Origin: Lachnospiraceae bacterium
Lineage (GTDB): Bacteria > Bacillota > Clostridia > Lachnospirales > Lachnospiraceae
Length of the DNA stretch: 64,000 nt
Direction: 5' to 3'
Assembly (NCBI GenBank): GCA_021770245.1
Contig: JAETRI010000010.1
Coordinates: 1 to 64,000 of the forward strand
Shown here one piece after another: positions 1-7,400 of this stretch. Below the pieces are notes generated by a model. That model did not search any database. It had not been told where the DNA came from and was given only the letters and a program-made list of their open reading frames with translations. A program made the position numbers and the translations under genes. Position 1 is the stretch's first letter. Each line of letters starts with the position of its first letter.

Positions 1-140
1 GGCACTCTAATCAGGGAGGTTGAAAGTGTCCTGCTTTCAACCTTGCTCCCGTCTGCCCGCTTTTGCGGGCACTCTAATCAGGGAGGTTGAAAGTGTCCTG
101 CTTTCAACCTTGCTCCTATCTGCGCGCCAAATGCGCAAAC
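1..140 (-). repeat. Tandem ~67-bp leader repeat (two copies) of an off-window gene
   Basis: Two consecutive copies of a unit of about 67 bp are nearly identical. Each contains an inverted repeat TTGAAAG...CTTTCAA and, read on the minus strand, a GC hairpin (GCCCGC-loop-GCGGGC or GCGC-type) followed by GCAGAYRGGAGC, which looks like a ribosome-binding site. The layout matches the hairpin/Shine-Dalgarno leaders found elsewhere in the window, so it is probably the duplicated leader of a minus-strand gene starting left of position 1. That gene cannot be seen. Confidence 0.6.
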
Positions 141-324
141 CGGAAGGAAGAAAATCCCGTTCCTTCCACCTGCCCTCCCATGACCACCATACCACACACC
201 GGAGGTATTTTCAACGCGGCATTCTGTCGTCGTTACCCAACAAACGCATGAACAGCTCCTTGTTTAAAAAGGCCGTATATGCTATATTAGTCCATGGAAC
301 GCCTCAAACGATTTGTGCAGTATA

Positions 325-346
325 TGCGCTACGGCGCAGACGGGAG
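325..346 (+). promoter_or_regulatory. Hairpin plus Shine-Dalgarno leader of the TRIC gene
   Basis: TGCGC-TACG-GCGCA (325-338) runs straight into GACGGGAG (339-346), six bases before the ATG at 352. It is one example of the recurring hairpin/ribosome-site module described in the findings. It also decides the start codon, because the longer frame beginning at 313 has no ribosome site. Confidence 0.55.
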
Positions 347-351
347 CCGCC

Positions 352-1002
352 ATGCAGCTACATTCCAATCTTATATTTCCGGTGGAGATCATCGGCACCA
401 TCGCTTTCGCTTCCTCCGGTGCCATGGTTGCCGTACGCAAAAAACTGGATCTGTTCGGCATCATCGTCCTTGGCGTCATCACTGCAGTGGGCGGCGGTAT
501 GCTCCGTGACCTGATGATCGGCAACATTCCGCCCAACATGTTCAAAAACCCCGTCTATGTCCTGGCCGCTTTCCTGACGGTCATCGTGCTTTTCTTCCTG
601 TTCCGCCGCTGGCCCTTCCTCTTGTCAGGCCACTATATGGAAGAATATGAAAAGATCATGAACATTCTGGATGCCATAGGTTTAGGAGCTTTTACCGTTA
701 TCGGCATCGACACCGGGATTGAGGCCGGTTACGGAGATTATTATTTTCTCGTCATTTTCCTGGGCGTTATTACCGGAATCGGCGGCGGAATCCTTCGGGA
801 CATTATGGCAGGAGAGACACCCTTCGTATTAAAAAAACATATTTATGCCTGCGCATCCATTTCCGGCGCATGCCTATACGTATTCCTTCTGCAATTTTTC
901 CGTTCCGATTTTACCATGGTCATAAGCGCATGCCTGGTGATCCTGATACGCATCCTGGCCAGCCACTTTCGCTGGAACCTTCCCGGCGTCAAAGAGCTGT
1001 AG
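352..1002 (+). CDS. TRIC-type (YicG/UPF0126) membrane channel protein
   Basis: This 216-residue integral membrane protein has about seven hydrophobic segments arranged as two repeats. Each repeat carries the family signature glycine motif, GGGMLRD (about residue 45-52) and GGGILRD (about 130-137). The UPF0126/YicG family is the bacterial relative of trimeric intracellular cation channels, which conduct K+ and related ions; the substrate here is not shown by the sequence. The start at 352 was chosen because GACGGGAG lies six bases upstream. A long inverted repeat follows the gene, and the tRNA-Gly genes downstream have their own promoter, so the gene is probably monocistronic. Family assignment is firm; physiological role is unknown. 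Confidence 0.88.
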   Translation: MQLHSNLIFPVEIIGTIAFASSGAMVAVRKKLDLFGIIVLGVITAVGGGMLRDLMIGNIPPNMFKNPVYVLAAFLTVIVLFFLFRRWPFLLSGHYMEEYEKIMNILDAIGLGAFTVIGIDTGIEAGYGDYYFLVIFLGVITGIGGGILRDIMAGETPFVLKKHIYACASISGACLYVFLLQFFRSDFTMVISACLVILIRILASHFRWNLPGVKEL

Positions 1003-1018
1003 CCGTCAAAATCCCGGC

Positions 1019-1104
1019 AACGGTTCAGCCACCCCGCAGGCTCCCGGACGCTGGGACGCACAGGGAAGGATCCCGCCGGGAGCCTGCGGGGTGGCTGAAC
1101 CGTT
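1019..1104. repeat. Long perfect palindrome (about 28-bp arms)
   Basis: The left arm begins AACGGTTCAGCCACCCCGC and the right arm ends GCGGGGTGGCTGAACCGTT, separated by about 28 bases. There is no U-run after it, so it is not a standard intrinsic terminator, though it could protect the 3' end of the upstream mRNA. A degraded copy of the right half lies at about 48,290-48,330, and the first bases of the left arm recur at about 12,388. It therefore belongs to a dispersed family. Confidence 0.75.
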
Positions 1105-1135
1105 ACAAATCTTGTGCCAAATCTATAGATTGGTC

Positions 1136-1164
1136 TTGACAGAAAGCTGCGGAGCGTTTAAAAT
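1136..1164 (+). promoter_or_regulatory. Promoter of the tRNA-Gly genes
   Basis: TTGACA (1136-1141), a 17-base spacer and TAAAAT (1159-1164) make a near-consensus housekeeping promoter. It lies about 55 bases before the first tRNA-Gly. Confidence 0.7.
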
Positions 1165-1218
1165 AATCCATGTTGCGGCGGGTATCTACAGAAACGGTGC
1201 AGACCCGGCCGGATTGAT

Positions 1219-1289
1219 GCGGGTGTAGTTCAATGGTAGAACACCAGCCTTCCAAGCTGGATACGTGGGTTCGATTCCCATCACCCGCT
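1219..1289 (+). tRNA. tRNA-Gly (anticodon TCC)
   Basis: The cloverleaf is clear: acceptor GCGGGTG pairs with CACCCGC, D-arm GTTCAATGGTAGAAC, anticodon loop CTTCCAA (TCC, glycine), T-loop TTCGATT, discriminator T. CCA is not encoded. The 3' acceptor sequence is followed by two more short copies of a GCTTGCGGGTGATT-like string, so the region just after the tRNA is repetitive. Confidence 0.96.
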
Positions 1290-1422
1290 TGCGGGTGATT
1301 CTCCGCTTGCGGGTGATTTCCCGCTTGACGGATTTTATTCCAGATTGTGTGAAGGAAGTCCTCCGGGCGGTTCGGACAGCTGTGACCGGCCCGTTGGCCG
1401 GCCGGATGTGATCCCGTCTTTT

Positions 1423-1495
1423 GCGATAGTGGCGTAGTTGGTAACGCGCGACCTTGCCAAGGTCGAGACCGCGGGTTCGAGCCCCGTCTATCGCT
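1423..1495 (+). tRNA. tRNA-Gly (anticodon GCC)
   Basis: Acceptor GCGATAG pairs with CTATCGC, the D-arm carries AGTTGGT, the anticodon loop is TTGCCAA (GCC, glycine), and the T-arm is GCGGG-TTCGAGC-CCCGT. CCA is not encoded. It follows the TCC isoacceptor by 133 bases and probably shares its promoter. The two together cover all four glycine codons by wobble. Confidence 0.96.
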
Positions 1496-1509
1496 TTTTC
1501 TTTTCTATC

Positions 1510-1555
1510 AATAATGCAGGGACAGACCCTTAATCTGTCCCTGTATTATTTTTAT
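1510..1555 (+). terminator. Intrinsic terminator of the tRNA-Gly unit
   Basis: The inverted repeat AATAATGCAGGGACAGA / TCTGTCCCTGTATTATT has a seven-base loop and is followed by TTTAT. It lies just after the second tRNA-Gly and before the convergent glucosidase gene, so it may work in both directions. Confidence 0.8.
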
Positions 1556-1598
1556 CCTGTCGAGGCAGGAGCTTTCTATTTCTTCTGCGCCTTTCTCT

Positions 1599-3815
1599 CT
1601 ATCGACGTTCCAGACGTACACATCCTTTCTCTTTGGCCACAAGGATATCTCCCTGATAAACCGCCGTTACACCCGACTCGATCCGCATGTCATAGCGCTT
1701 TCCGTCCACCAGGACGTTTTTCAGGCTGGTTTTATCCGGTGCCAGCGGATTGCCGAAGATCACGGAATCCTCTCTGAACTCCACCAGCTCTTCCAGGAGC
1801 GGAAGGCCCATCAACATGCCCCAGTTATAATGGGGCGAACCGCTGCATTCTCCCGTGATCCCGCTGTAGTTTTCCGGGCAGAAGCCGTTTTTCTTCCATT
1901 CTCCTGCCAGCATACGCGCAGCCCTGACTGCCAGCTCCCAAGCCAATTCTTTCTCCCCGGCCCTCTTTAGGGCCAGATAGGTCCACAGTGTCTGGGGCGG
2001 CCAAATCTGCCCTCTCCAGTAATGCTGGCCTGCATAGGCCGGATCGTCTTTAGCGATGGAAGGAATCATATATTCCCCCCAGAATTTTTTCTTATCCCTC
2101 AGGATCTTCAGCAGCCTTTCTTTTCTTCCTTCCGGCATGCTCTGCAGCATCAGCGGCATGAAGCAGTCCGGAGACTGCCGTTTGGAAAAGGTTCCGTCGA
2201 ACTTCAGGTTATAATAACAGCCATCCTCTTCACTCCACATGTGTGTATGAATCCGATCCGTTATCTCACGCATCTTCCGGTCATAGCAGGCGGCCTCTTC
2301 TTCTTTTCCCAATGCCCGGGCCATACGGCCGAGGGATTCGCAGTCTGCGGCATACAGGCAGCATCTCTCCAAAGTGTATATATCCGCCATATGGTAACGG
2401 TGGATATAACGGGACTCATCCTCCACCTGTTCCTCCGTCAGATCCTGCATTCCCGCCACACTGACAAAGTATTTTCCGCTCGTCCATTGGGGGCTGTCAT
2501 CATAGGTCTCAAAATAGGCATACTGCGCCTTTGCCACATAGGGCTGCAGGGGTGCCCCCAGGACCCCCATTTCGGCTTCCGGATCATATCCGAAGCCCAA
2601 AAGGCCTTTCCTCAGGGCATCCCGCCTCGGCTGCCCGTCGCCCCGGTCCGAAAACCACCAGGCATTGGCCTTCCTGGCCCCTTCATAGCACCTGGATGCC
2701 CAATCCTTGTCCCGGGTATGCAGATAGGTATTCCACAGGGTGAGCCCCTGAACGATATGCTGGGCTCTGCCCGCAGTAATGGGCGGTTCCGCCCTTCCGC
2801 TGGCGGCCGGTGTGGTATACAGCGGGATCTTACCGTCCGGCAGCTGGACATCGTATCCCGAAAGCATATTTTCCATTGCCAGACCGGGATATGTCCACGC
2901 GCTGGCCCAGCTGCTTAGGAAGGTATCCCAGTTAAACTGAATTCCCCATCCGTCGGATTTCCGGCTCCATGGACGATCCACCATGATATATCTTCTGCCC
3001 GTGTCTTCTTTATAGACTGCGTTGTAGACAGGCATGGCGGAGAAAACCTGTCCGATTTCCGCGAGCACCCCGTTTCCCGACAAGGCCGTCCTGCAATGCT
3101 CTCCGGCCGCATGGGAGAGTTCCTTACTTCCGCGGATAAACAGCGTCTTTCGTTCTTCTCCCTCCGGCAGCGTTAAGAATCTTTCTGCTCTGCCGTTTTT
3201 CAGGATGAATGTGAACGGTTTTTCAAACTGGATGCCCATCAGGCGGCTTATTCCCATGTCGTTCCAGATATCGGGCCGGTTGATATCCCGAAATACCCAT
3301 TTCTCTCTGAAGTCCTCCAGCTGCCTCTCCCTGTCATTATAACCGATCGCGCTTTCGGGGCGTCGGTCCGTCATGAACAGGAGGGCCGGGTTGCCGTCTT
3401 CATGAAAGGGAGAGATCAATTCACCCGCAAAACCGGCTTCCGCCTGCCTGGTATAGTTGACCCACTCCCTCTGCAGCCTCCATTCCCTGGGAATATACAA
3501 TTCGGCCAGGAGCGTCATACCTTCCGGGAACCGGACCTCCCCGTACAGGCAATGATCGTCCAGCCTGCACCAGGATAGCTCCACTCTCTGATCGAAGGCC
3601 TGCCAGGACAGCTCATACAGCCTTTCCGGCTCCATCCGGCCCGGACGGACAGTGCGGTAGTCAAACTCCGCACTGTCCATGATCTGCCGCTTCTCTTTAC
3701 AGGCAGGCAGGAATCTGAGACCAAATAGTTTTCCCTCGTTCCCCACTGTCATAATCCCGTTGGGATAGAGGGGATCATACGCGCCGTATCCTGTCCGTTT
3801 CCTTGTTATTTCCAT
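1599..3815 (-). CDS. GH63-like (MGH1-type) glucosidase
   Basis: This 738-residue protein has no signal peptide, so it should act in the cytoplasm. The C-terminal half has the look of the (alpha/alpha)6 barrel of GH63 and related trehalase/mannosylglycerate-hydrolase enzymes: WGIQFNWDTFL (about 310), YWRGQIWPPQTLW (about 600) and a late PENYSGITGECSG segment. The start is ATG 3815, preceded by GAGGGGAAGG; the frame extends upstream into the neighbouring gene but lacks a ribosome site there. It is the last gene of a minus-strand operon with an ABC sugar importer. I infer that it cleaves an alpha-linked oligosaccharide brought in by that transporter. The exact linkage cannot be read from the sequence. 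Confidence 0.82.
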   Translation of the reverse strand: MEITRKRTGYGAYDPLYPNGIMTVGNEGKLFGLRFLPACKEKRQIMDSAEFDYRTVRPGRMEPERLYELSWQAFDQRVELSWCRLDDHCLYGEVRFPEGMTLLAELYIPREWRLQREWVNYTRQAEAGFAGELISPFHEDGNPALLFMTDRRPESAIGYNDRERQLEDFREKWVFRDINRPDIWNDMGISRLMGIQFEKPFTFILKNGRAERFLTLPEGEERKTLFIRGSKELSHAAGEHCRTALSGNGVLAEIGQVFSAMPVYNAVYKEDTGRRYIMVDRPWSRKSDGWGIQFNWDTFLSSWASAWTYPGLAMENMLSGYDVQLPDGKIPLYTTPAASGRAEPPITAGRAQHIVQGLTLWNTYLHTRDKDWASRCYEGARKANAWWFSDRGDGQPRRDALRKGLLGFGYDPEAEMGVLGAPLQPYVAKAQYAYFETYDDSPQWTSGKYFVSVAGMQDLTEEQVEDESRYIHRYHMADIYTLERCCLYAADCESLGRMARALGKEEEAACYDRKMREITDRIHTHMWSEEDGCYYNLKFDGTFSKRQSPDCFMPLMLQSMPEGRKERLLKILRDKKKFWGEYMIPSIAKDDPAYAGQHYWRGQIWPPQTLWTYLALKRAGEKELAWELAVRAARMLAGEWKKNGFCPENYSGITGECSGSPHYNWGMLMGLPLLEELVEFREDSVIFGNPLAPDKTSLKNVLVDGKRYDMRIESGVTAVYQGDILVAKEKGCVRLERR

Positions 3816-3843
3816 TCCGTCCTTCCCCTCTTTTCTGCCCGGA

Positions 3844-5301
3844 TTATTTAGCATCTGAATAATAGTCCACCACTTTATAATAACCCTGCATTTCCGGCGC
3901 CGCTTCTTCCTGTATCCCGGCAAAAGCCTCGCTCACATCCTCCCCGTCCCAGACCTTGTCCAGGTGAGGCTGTACAATGGCCATGATAGGATCATAATTC
4001 TTTACATAATATGCTTCTCTGGATGTGGTTTTCGTCTTGAACAGCGAGTCAAAATAGGCCATCAGTGTCTCATTGTGCCAGGGATTCTCCGTCCAGACCT
4101 TCAGTTTTTCCGGATCGGTGTACCAGCTTTTATAGATCGGCATCTGTGCGGCTGTTACGAACAGGTCGCTCACTTCGGCTGGGTTCCCCAGCGCCAGAAG
4201 CAGTTTCACCGCTGCCGCGTTTGTTTTTTCATCCTTGCTGTCATATACCACTAACGGTTCACCCCAGATCATGCTGGCAGGTTTTTTGAACATAGGCAGG
4301 GGCGCCACGCCGAAATCTCCATATTCCGCCTCCGCAAACGTGGCGATTTCATACTGCCCTCCCAGGAACATGGCAAGCTGCCCATCCATAAGCATCTGCT
4401 GGGAAGAAGGCATCGCGCTCGTAACGGAAGGCTTGGGCGCCACCTGATCCACATAAATCAGATCCTGAAGGGCTTTCAGCACCTCTTTACTCTCTTCGCT
4501 GTCCACCAGAAGCCTGTCTCCCTCCGCTGCAATGTAGGCTCCTCCGTTGGAATTGAGCAGGGTAAAGTTGAATACGGGCGAATCATATACCTTGGTTCCC
4601 CAAACCGCAATATTGTTGGGATCGAAATCCGCATCCCCGGGATGCTTTCCGTTGATATCCGTCGTCAGCTTCCTCGCCGCATCCACATATTCTTCCCAGG
4701 TCCAGGGAGACGAGGCATCTGTGGACGGTTCTTCCAGTCCGGCCTGTTTGAAAAGTTCCTTGTTATAGAATACCATTTGGCACTCCACGCCGAACGTCAT
4801 CCCCCAAATCTTGTCGTCATATTCGAACAATGCTTCCGGCAGGATATCGTCAAAATCTACCTGGCTTTCCAGATACGGCTTCAGATCCAGAAGCTGTCCC
4901 TTTGCTCCGTATTCAGGCGCCAGATATCCGTTCAGCTGCGCCACGTTAGGCGCGTCTCCCGCCGCCATCAGAGTATTGAGCTTCGCAGTGTAATTGGCAT
5001 TGTCGATGAATTCCGCCTCCACCTTGATATCAGGGTTCTGCGCTTCAAAACTCGCAATCGCCTGTTTCATGGCGGTCTGTTCCCCTCCTGCGCTCCAGGT
5101 CGTCAGCTTTAGATGAATCACATCGCCGTCATCCGTTTCCCCGTCGGCTTCCGCTTCCCCAGCCTCCTGTGAAGCCGTACTTTCCGCAGCCGTCCCGTCT
5201 GCGCCGTTTCCGACGTCTTCCGTTTTCGGGCTCCCGCAGCCTCCCAGGATGCCGATACACAGCACGCCTGCCAATACCATACTCAGCCATTTCTTTTTCA
5301 T
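3844..5301 (-). CDS. Sugar ABC transporter solute-binding lipoprotein
   Basis: This 485-residue protein is an extracellular solute-binding protein of family 1. It has a lipoprotein signal, MKKKW then a hydrophobic stretch and the lipobox LGGC (cysteine about 22), followed by an acidic, low-complexity linker (about 25-60). The mature part shows typical family features: a KLTTWSAGG strand, FEAQNPDIKVEAEFID, and many aromatic residues. GAGG lies seven bases before ATG 5301. It sits between permease and glucosidase genes and has no ATPase gene nearby, as is usual for carbohydrate CUT1 systems that share an MsmK-type ATPase. The ligand is unknown but is probably the substrate of the downstream glucosidase. 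Confidence 0.92.
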   Translation of the reverse strand: MKKKWLSMVLAGVLCIGILGGCGSPKTEDVGNGADGTAAESTASQEAGEAEADGETDDGDVIHLKLTTWSAGGEQTAMKQAIASFEAQNPDIKVEAEFIDNANYTAKLNTLMAAGDAPNVAQLNGYLAPEYGAKGQLLDLKPYLESQVDFDDILPEALFEYDDKIWGMTFGVECQMVFYNKELFKQAGLEEPSTDASSPWTWEEYVDAARKLTTDINGKHPGDADFDPNNIAVWGTKVYDSPVFNFTLLNSNGGAYIAAEGDRLLVDSEESKEVLKALQDLIYVDQVAPKPSVTSAMPSSQQMLMDGQLAMFLGGQYEIATFAEAEYGDFGVAPLPMFKKPASMIWGEPLVVYDSKDEKTNAAAVKLLLALGNPAEVSDLFVTAAQMPIYKSWYTDPEKLKVWTENPWHNETLMAYFDSLFKTKTTSREAYYVKNYDPIMAIVQPHLDKVWDGEDVSEAFAGIQEEAAPEMQGYYKVVDYYSDAK

Positions 5302-5338
5302 ATACTACCTCATTTCTGCCGTCATGGGACGGCTCCCG

Positions 5339-5375
5339 AACCCTTTCTCAACGCTTCGCAGATTCCGAAAGGGTT
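5339..5375 (-). other. Stem-loop between permease and binding-protein genes
   Basis: AACCCTTTC (5339-5347) and GAAAGGGTT (5367-5375) form a perfect nine-base stem in the 162-base gap between the second permease and the binding-protein gene. No U-run follows. A processing or stabilising hairpin that raises expression of the binding protein over the permeases would fit, as known for malEFG-type operons. This is inference. Confidence 0.45.
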
Positions 5376-5463
5376 TTGAAACTTCTTTGCTCTTTCTATG
5401 ATCAGCCCAAGCCCTGCGCCTTACCGCGGATAGGACGCACGGATCCGGCATGGTCCCCTCCTG

Positions 5464-6309
5464 TTATCCCTTCAGGCCTCCCGATAGGTCGATCCCCTTA
5501 ATAAAGACCTTCTGGCAGCAGGCAAACAGTACGATCACCGGTATTACCAGGACGGTGGATGCCGCCATCAGATAGTGCCACTGTCCGGTATACATCCCGA
5601 TAAAAGAACGCAGCCCCAGAGCTGCCGTATATTTCCTTTCACTGGACAGATAAATCAGAGGCCCCATAAAATCATTCCAGCAGTTCGTAAAGGTGAAAAT
5701 CGCCACCGTCACCAGAGGCGCCTTGGACAACGGTATGATGAGATCCAGATAGATTCTCAACGGGTTGGCCCCGTCCATCCTGGCAGCTTCATCAATATCC
5801 GTGGGAATGCCTTTATAGAACTGCCGCAGCATAAATGTATAAAAACCGGGTGCTCCAAAGGCCCCCAGGATCAACGGCACATAAGTATCGATGCCACGCA
5901 GGGCTTTCCATATCATGAACTGCGGAATCAGCAGGGTGGCAGACGGAATCATCATAGCCGCCATAACCAGGGCAAATACCGCATCTCTTCCCCGAAACTG
6001 CAGCCTGGCAAAAGCGAATGCCGCCATGGAACAGGTAAGCATTGTACCCAGCACATTAAACGCCACCACAAAGGCGGAATTGCAGAGCCACTTGGCAAAA
6101 GGCCGCAGCGTCATAATATCCACGTAATTTTTCCATTGTATGGCAGCCGGCAGCCACTGCATGGGCTTTCTAAATATTTCCGACTGGGTCATCACGGAGG
6201 AACGAATCATCCAGACGAGCGGGAACACCATGATTAATCCAATCAGAAGCATTCCGATAAATACAGAAAATTGAATCAGCTTATTGTTTCTCATCTCAGT
6301 CCGTTTCAC
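5464..6309 (-). CDS. Carbohydrate ABC transporter permease (MalG-type)
   Basis: This 281-residue membrane protein has about six transmembrane segments and the cytoplasmic EAA loop that contacts the ATPase (DEAARMDGANPLRIYLDLIIP, about 190-210). This is the MalG/UgpE-type subunit of a CUT1 importer. Its start overlaps the end of the upstream permease gene by 14 bases, so the two are translationally coupled. It forms a heterodimer with that protein in the membrane. Confidence 0.93.
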   Translation of the reverse strand: MKRTEMRNNKLIQFSVFIGMLLIGLIMVFPLVWMIRSSVMTQSEIFRKPMQWLPAAIQWKNYVDIMTLRPFAKWLCNSAFVVAFNVLGTMLTCSMAAFAFARLQFRGRDAVFALVMAAMMIPSATLLIPQFMIWKALRGIDTYVPLILGAFGAPGFYTFMLRQFYKGIPTDIDEAARMDGANPLRIYLDLIIPLSKAPLVTVAIFTFTNCWNDFMGPLIYLSSERKYTAALGLRSFIGMYTGQWHYLMAASTVLVIPVIVLFACCQKVFIKGIDLSGGLKG

Positions 6310-7219
6310 CTCCGTAGTATACCCAGCCCGATGTACGGAATAACAGGATCGTTATCACTGCGATCACCAGAAACAGGATCCAGCTCTGGGCACAGGCAAG
6401 TCCCATCCTGTTATAGCTGAAAGCATTATCATACAGATACAGCATATAAAAATTAGATGCATTCTCGGGCCCCCCATTGGTCATCACATAACCTTGCGTA
6501 AAAGTCTGCAGGGAGGCGATCAGCGCCATCACCAGGTTGTAAAAGATGAGAGGCGTCATCATGGGGAGCGTAATGGATTTCAGCTTGGCAAAGCTTCCTC
6601 CCCCGTCGATCTCCACCGATTCATACAGCTCCTTCTGGATATTTCCGAATCCGGACAGGTTGATCATCACCGTATTTCCCGCGCTCCAGATCCCCATTAC
6701 CGCAATGCACTGCAGGACCATATGTTTATCGAATATCCACTCTTCATGAATCCGGAACGGAGCCAGCAGGTTGTTCAGCAGGCCATTGATGGGATCGTAG
6801 ATAAAGATCCACAGCGCGGCGGAAGCCATGATCGGCACAATGGACGGAATATAGATACAGGTCCTCCACAACCCCTTCCATTTTAACGGTCCAAAATTCA
6901 ACAGAAGCGCCAGTAGGAAAGTAATGACCAGCATGGAGGGCACATAGATCAGCGTATATTTCAATGTAACAAAACATGAATTTAAAAAATGGGGATCCTT
7001 CGTAAACAGGTGGATATAATTGTCCATCCCTATAAACTGCGGGGCCGATATGATATCCCAGGAGCAAAAGCTCATGGCAAAGCTGTATACCATCGGCAGG
7101 ATAATATAAATCGTCAGCCCCATACATGCGGGCGCGATGAAGAACCATCCCCAAAGATTATCCTTCCATCCTCTTCTTTTCCTTTGTATGCTCTGTCTTT
7201 CGTTTTTCATCCCCTTCAT
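6296..7219 (-). CDS. Carbohydrate ABC transporter permease (MalF-type)
   Basis: This 307-residue protein has six predicted membrane segments, a short basic N-terminus (KRKRR region) and an EAA-like loop (about residue 205-225, ELYESVEIDGGGSFAKLK). It is the MalF/UgpA-type partner subunit. It is the first gene of the minus-strand operon. ATG 7219 is preceded by AAAGG; ATG 7210 is an alternative. The operon promoter region faces yesN, and the shared divergent interval suggests control by the YesM/YesN pair. Confidence 0.92.
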   Translation of the reverse strand: MKGMKNERQSIQRKRRGWKDNLWGWFFIAPACMGLTIYIILPMVYSFAMSFCSWDIISAPQFIGMDNYIHLFTKDPHFLNSCFVTLKYTLIYVPSMLVITFLLALLLNFGPLKWKGLWRTCIYIPSIVPIMASAALWIFIYDPINGLLNNLLAPFRIHEEWIFDKHMVLQCIAVMGIWSAGNTVMINLSGFGNIQKELYESVEIDGGGSFAKLKSITLPMMTPLIFYNLVMALIASLQTFTQGYVMTNGGPENASNFYMLYLYDNAFSYNRMGLACAQSWILFLVIAVITILLFRTSGWVYYGGETD

Positions 7220-7242
7220 CTGCCTTTCTTTTCGTTGTTTTC

Positions 7243-7248
7243 ATTATA
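7243..7248 (-). promoter_or_regulatory. Candidate -10 box of the sugar transport operon
   Basis: On the minus strand TATAAT lies 24 bases before the first permease start. At 17 bases upstream there is only TGTTCC, a poor -35 match. A weak -35 is what one expects of an operon that depends on an AraC-type activator. Confidence 0.4.
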
Positions 7249-7323
7249 CAAACCTGCATCCGGCCGGAACAGGAATCTTTTTAGGCCATGATAAGGAAAT
7301 TCTTTACATATTCCCGAAAAGAA

Positions 7324-7352
7324 TTTACCCGAAGCAGGCACTATTATATAAT
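7324..7352 (+). promoter_or_regulatory. Promoter of the yesN-type regulator gene
   Basis: TTTACC (7324-7329), a 17-base spacer and TATAAT (7347-7352) lie 49 bases before the ATG at 7401, divergent from the transporter operon. Confidence 0.5.
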
Positions 7353-7400
7353 AGGAAACGTAAGCAGCCGGGAGATGGAAATACAGGAAAGTAAGGATAT

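Noticed and set aside
20-514. Plus-strand 164-codon frame at the left edge
   Set aside because: It crosses the tandem leader repeat and the start of the channel gene, has no ribosome site and no recognisable domain.
1282-1320. Second partial tRNA after tRNA-Gly(TCC)
   Set aside because: The repeated GCTTGCGGGTGATT-like strings copy only the acceptor end; no D-arm or anticodon arm follows.
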